Positions 6,949 to 7,678 of a stretch of DNA of 7,678 bases are shown one piece after another; position 1 is the stretch's first letter; the number at the start of each line of letters is the position of its first letter. The notes under the pieces are model-generated. The model saw only the letters and a program-made list of their open reading frames with translations, was not told where the DNA came from and did not search any database. The translations under genes were made by a program, and so were the position numbers. Origin of the DNA: an uncultured Eubacteriales bacterium (GTDB lineage Bacteria; Bacillota; Clostridia; Oscillospirales; QAKW01); the NCBI GenBank assembly GCA_934378025.1, contig CAKRPM010000058.1, forward strand, positions 1 through 7,678, in the 5' to 3' direction.

Positions 6949-7677
6949 TCAGCGAACAAAGTCCTTTGCGCAAACCATGATTTTAACAATTTCCGCACGG
7001 GTGATATCGGCGTTCGGTTTAATATAACCGTTGTCACCGTTCACCAGTTTATAGGTTACTGCGGTTTGTACATAAACCTTTGCCCAAGAGGCAATTTTGT
7101 TTTTATCCTTAAAGGCATTGAGCACACCGGCCGAACCCTTGCTGGTATCCAGCTTGGCTGCCCGCACCATAACCGCCATAAACTCTTGACGAGTGATATT
7201 GGCCGTCGGATTAAACTTCTTGCCGGAGCCTTCCATAATGCCCTGTGCCGTCACAGCTTTTACGGCATTTTGCGCCCATTTGGCAATGGCTGCACTGTCG
7301 GTATAGGAAAGCTTCTTGTTGCTGTAAGCATTGGCGTTGATTCCCAGCAAGTTGCAAATGAAGATGGCCACCTCTTGCCGCGTCGCCTTGCCGTTGGGGT
7401 TAAAGGCAACCGTACCGTCCGACTGAGCGGAACCGGTGGTAATTCCCATTTGATATGCGGTGTTAATATAATTGGCCGCCCAGAATTTGGAGGAAACATC
7501 CGTAAATGTTGCTCTGAAGGAGCCGCTGGTGATCTTCACCACATAGCTGGCGCTCTGCCCTGCCTGAGAGGTGATATCAATATAATATACCGCATAGGGC
7601 TGCTTCAAGGGTTGCTCCAACGTGCAGGCGTTATGCGTAACCTCACTGGCATCCGTTCTGCTTGCCATCGTGGCGTT
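6949..7677 (-). CDS. SLH-domain cell-surface protein, C-terminal part (5' end outside window)
   Basis: The frame is open from the window edge to TGA at 6951-6949, giving 243 visible residues. It ends in three consecutive S-layer homology domains. Counting from the methionine codon at 7668, SLH1 spans about 55-108 (FTDV, W63, FNPNGKATRQE), SLH2 about 122-171 (YTDS, W131, FNPTANITRQE) and SLH3 about 186-234 (FKDK, W195, IKPNADITRAE). Family knowledge: an SLH triplet binds pyruvylated secondary cell-wall polymer and anchors exported proteins to the surface; the TR-E motifs are the binding signature, and all three are kept here. The 50 or so residues before SLH1 look like the end of an extracellular beta-rich region whose identity cannot be told. 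The ATG at 7668 is not a credible start: no ribosome binding site or signal peptide is visible and the frame continues upstream. The function of the missing N-terminal part is unknown. Confidence 0.93.
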   Translation of the reverse strand, partial: NATMASRTDASEVTHNACTLEQPLKQPYAVYYIDITSQAGQSASYVVKITSGSFRATFTDVSSKFWAANYINTAYQMGITTGSAQSDGTVAFNPNGKATRQEVAIFICNLLGINANAYSNKKLSYTDSAAIAKWAQNAVKAVTAQGIMEGSGKKFNPTANITRQEFMAVMVRAAKLDTSKGSAGVLNAFKDKNKIASWAKVYVQTAVTYKLVNGDNGYIKPNADITRAEIVKIMVCAKDFVR

Positions 7678-7678
7678 C

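Noticed and set aside
6873..7037. A 55-residue N-terminal extension of mscS
   Set aside because: It would cross the hairpin terminator and the end of the SLH gene, and the added residues are unlike MscS; the start at 6872 has a strong ribosome binding site.

Overview
This window looks like chromosomal DNA of a Gram-positive Firmicute of the class Clostridia, possibly the Oscillospirales/Ruminococcaceae. The lineage is inferred from protein style (a long U32/DUF3656 protein, an SLH-anchored surface protein, an mre cluster with a long class B PBP), strong GGAGG-type ribosome binding sites, and roughly even base composition. No rRNA, tRNA, CRISPR array or mobile element was seen.

Plus strand, 2-5844: a co-directional run of five genes. 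It opens with the 3' part of a U32-family peptidase-like protein carrying a DUF3656-type middle region (RlhA/YdcP-like). It continues with the cell-shape cluster mreB, mreC, mreD and a class B penicillin-binding protein (PBP2, mrdA-like). The gaps are 31, 25 and 4 nt, followed by a 4-nt ATGA overlap between mreD and mrdA, so one transcription unit is likely. MreB would form membrane-associated filaments, MreC and MreD the membrane link, and PBP2 the transpeptidase of the elongation machinery. The unit ends in a strong, probably bidirectional, hairpin terminator at 5867-5912.

Minus strand, 7677-6051: two genes that converge on the mre unit. An SLH-domain surface protein, of which only the C-terminal anchor lies in the window, is followed by a hairpin terminator at 6902-6941. 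Next comes a complete small mechanosensitive channel gene (mscS). The 138-nt spacer between the central terminator and the mscS stop codon carries nested inverted repeats but no convincing gene.

Overall this is an ordinary housekeeping and envelope region. I found no convincing undescribed system. The points worth a second look are modest: mscS has almost no room for its own promoter behind a terminator, the mscS 3' spacer is self-complementary, MreB has a basic/aromatic N-terminal extension, the PBP partner gene rodA is absent immediately downstream, and the U32 C-terminal region has a possibly altered cysteine pattern.
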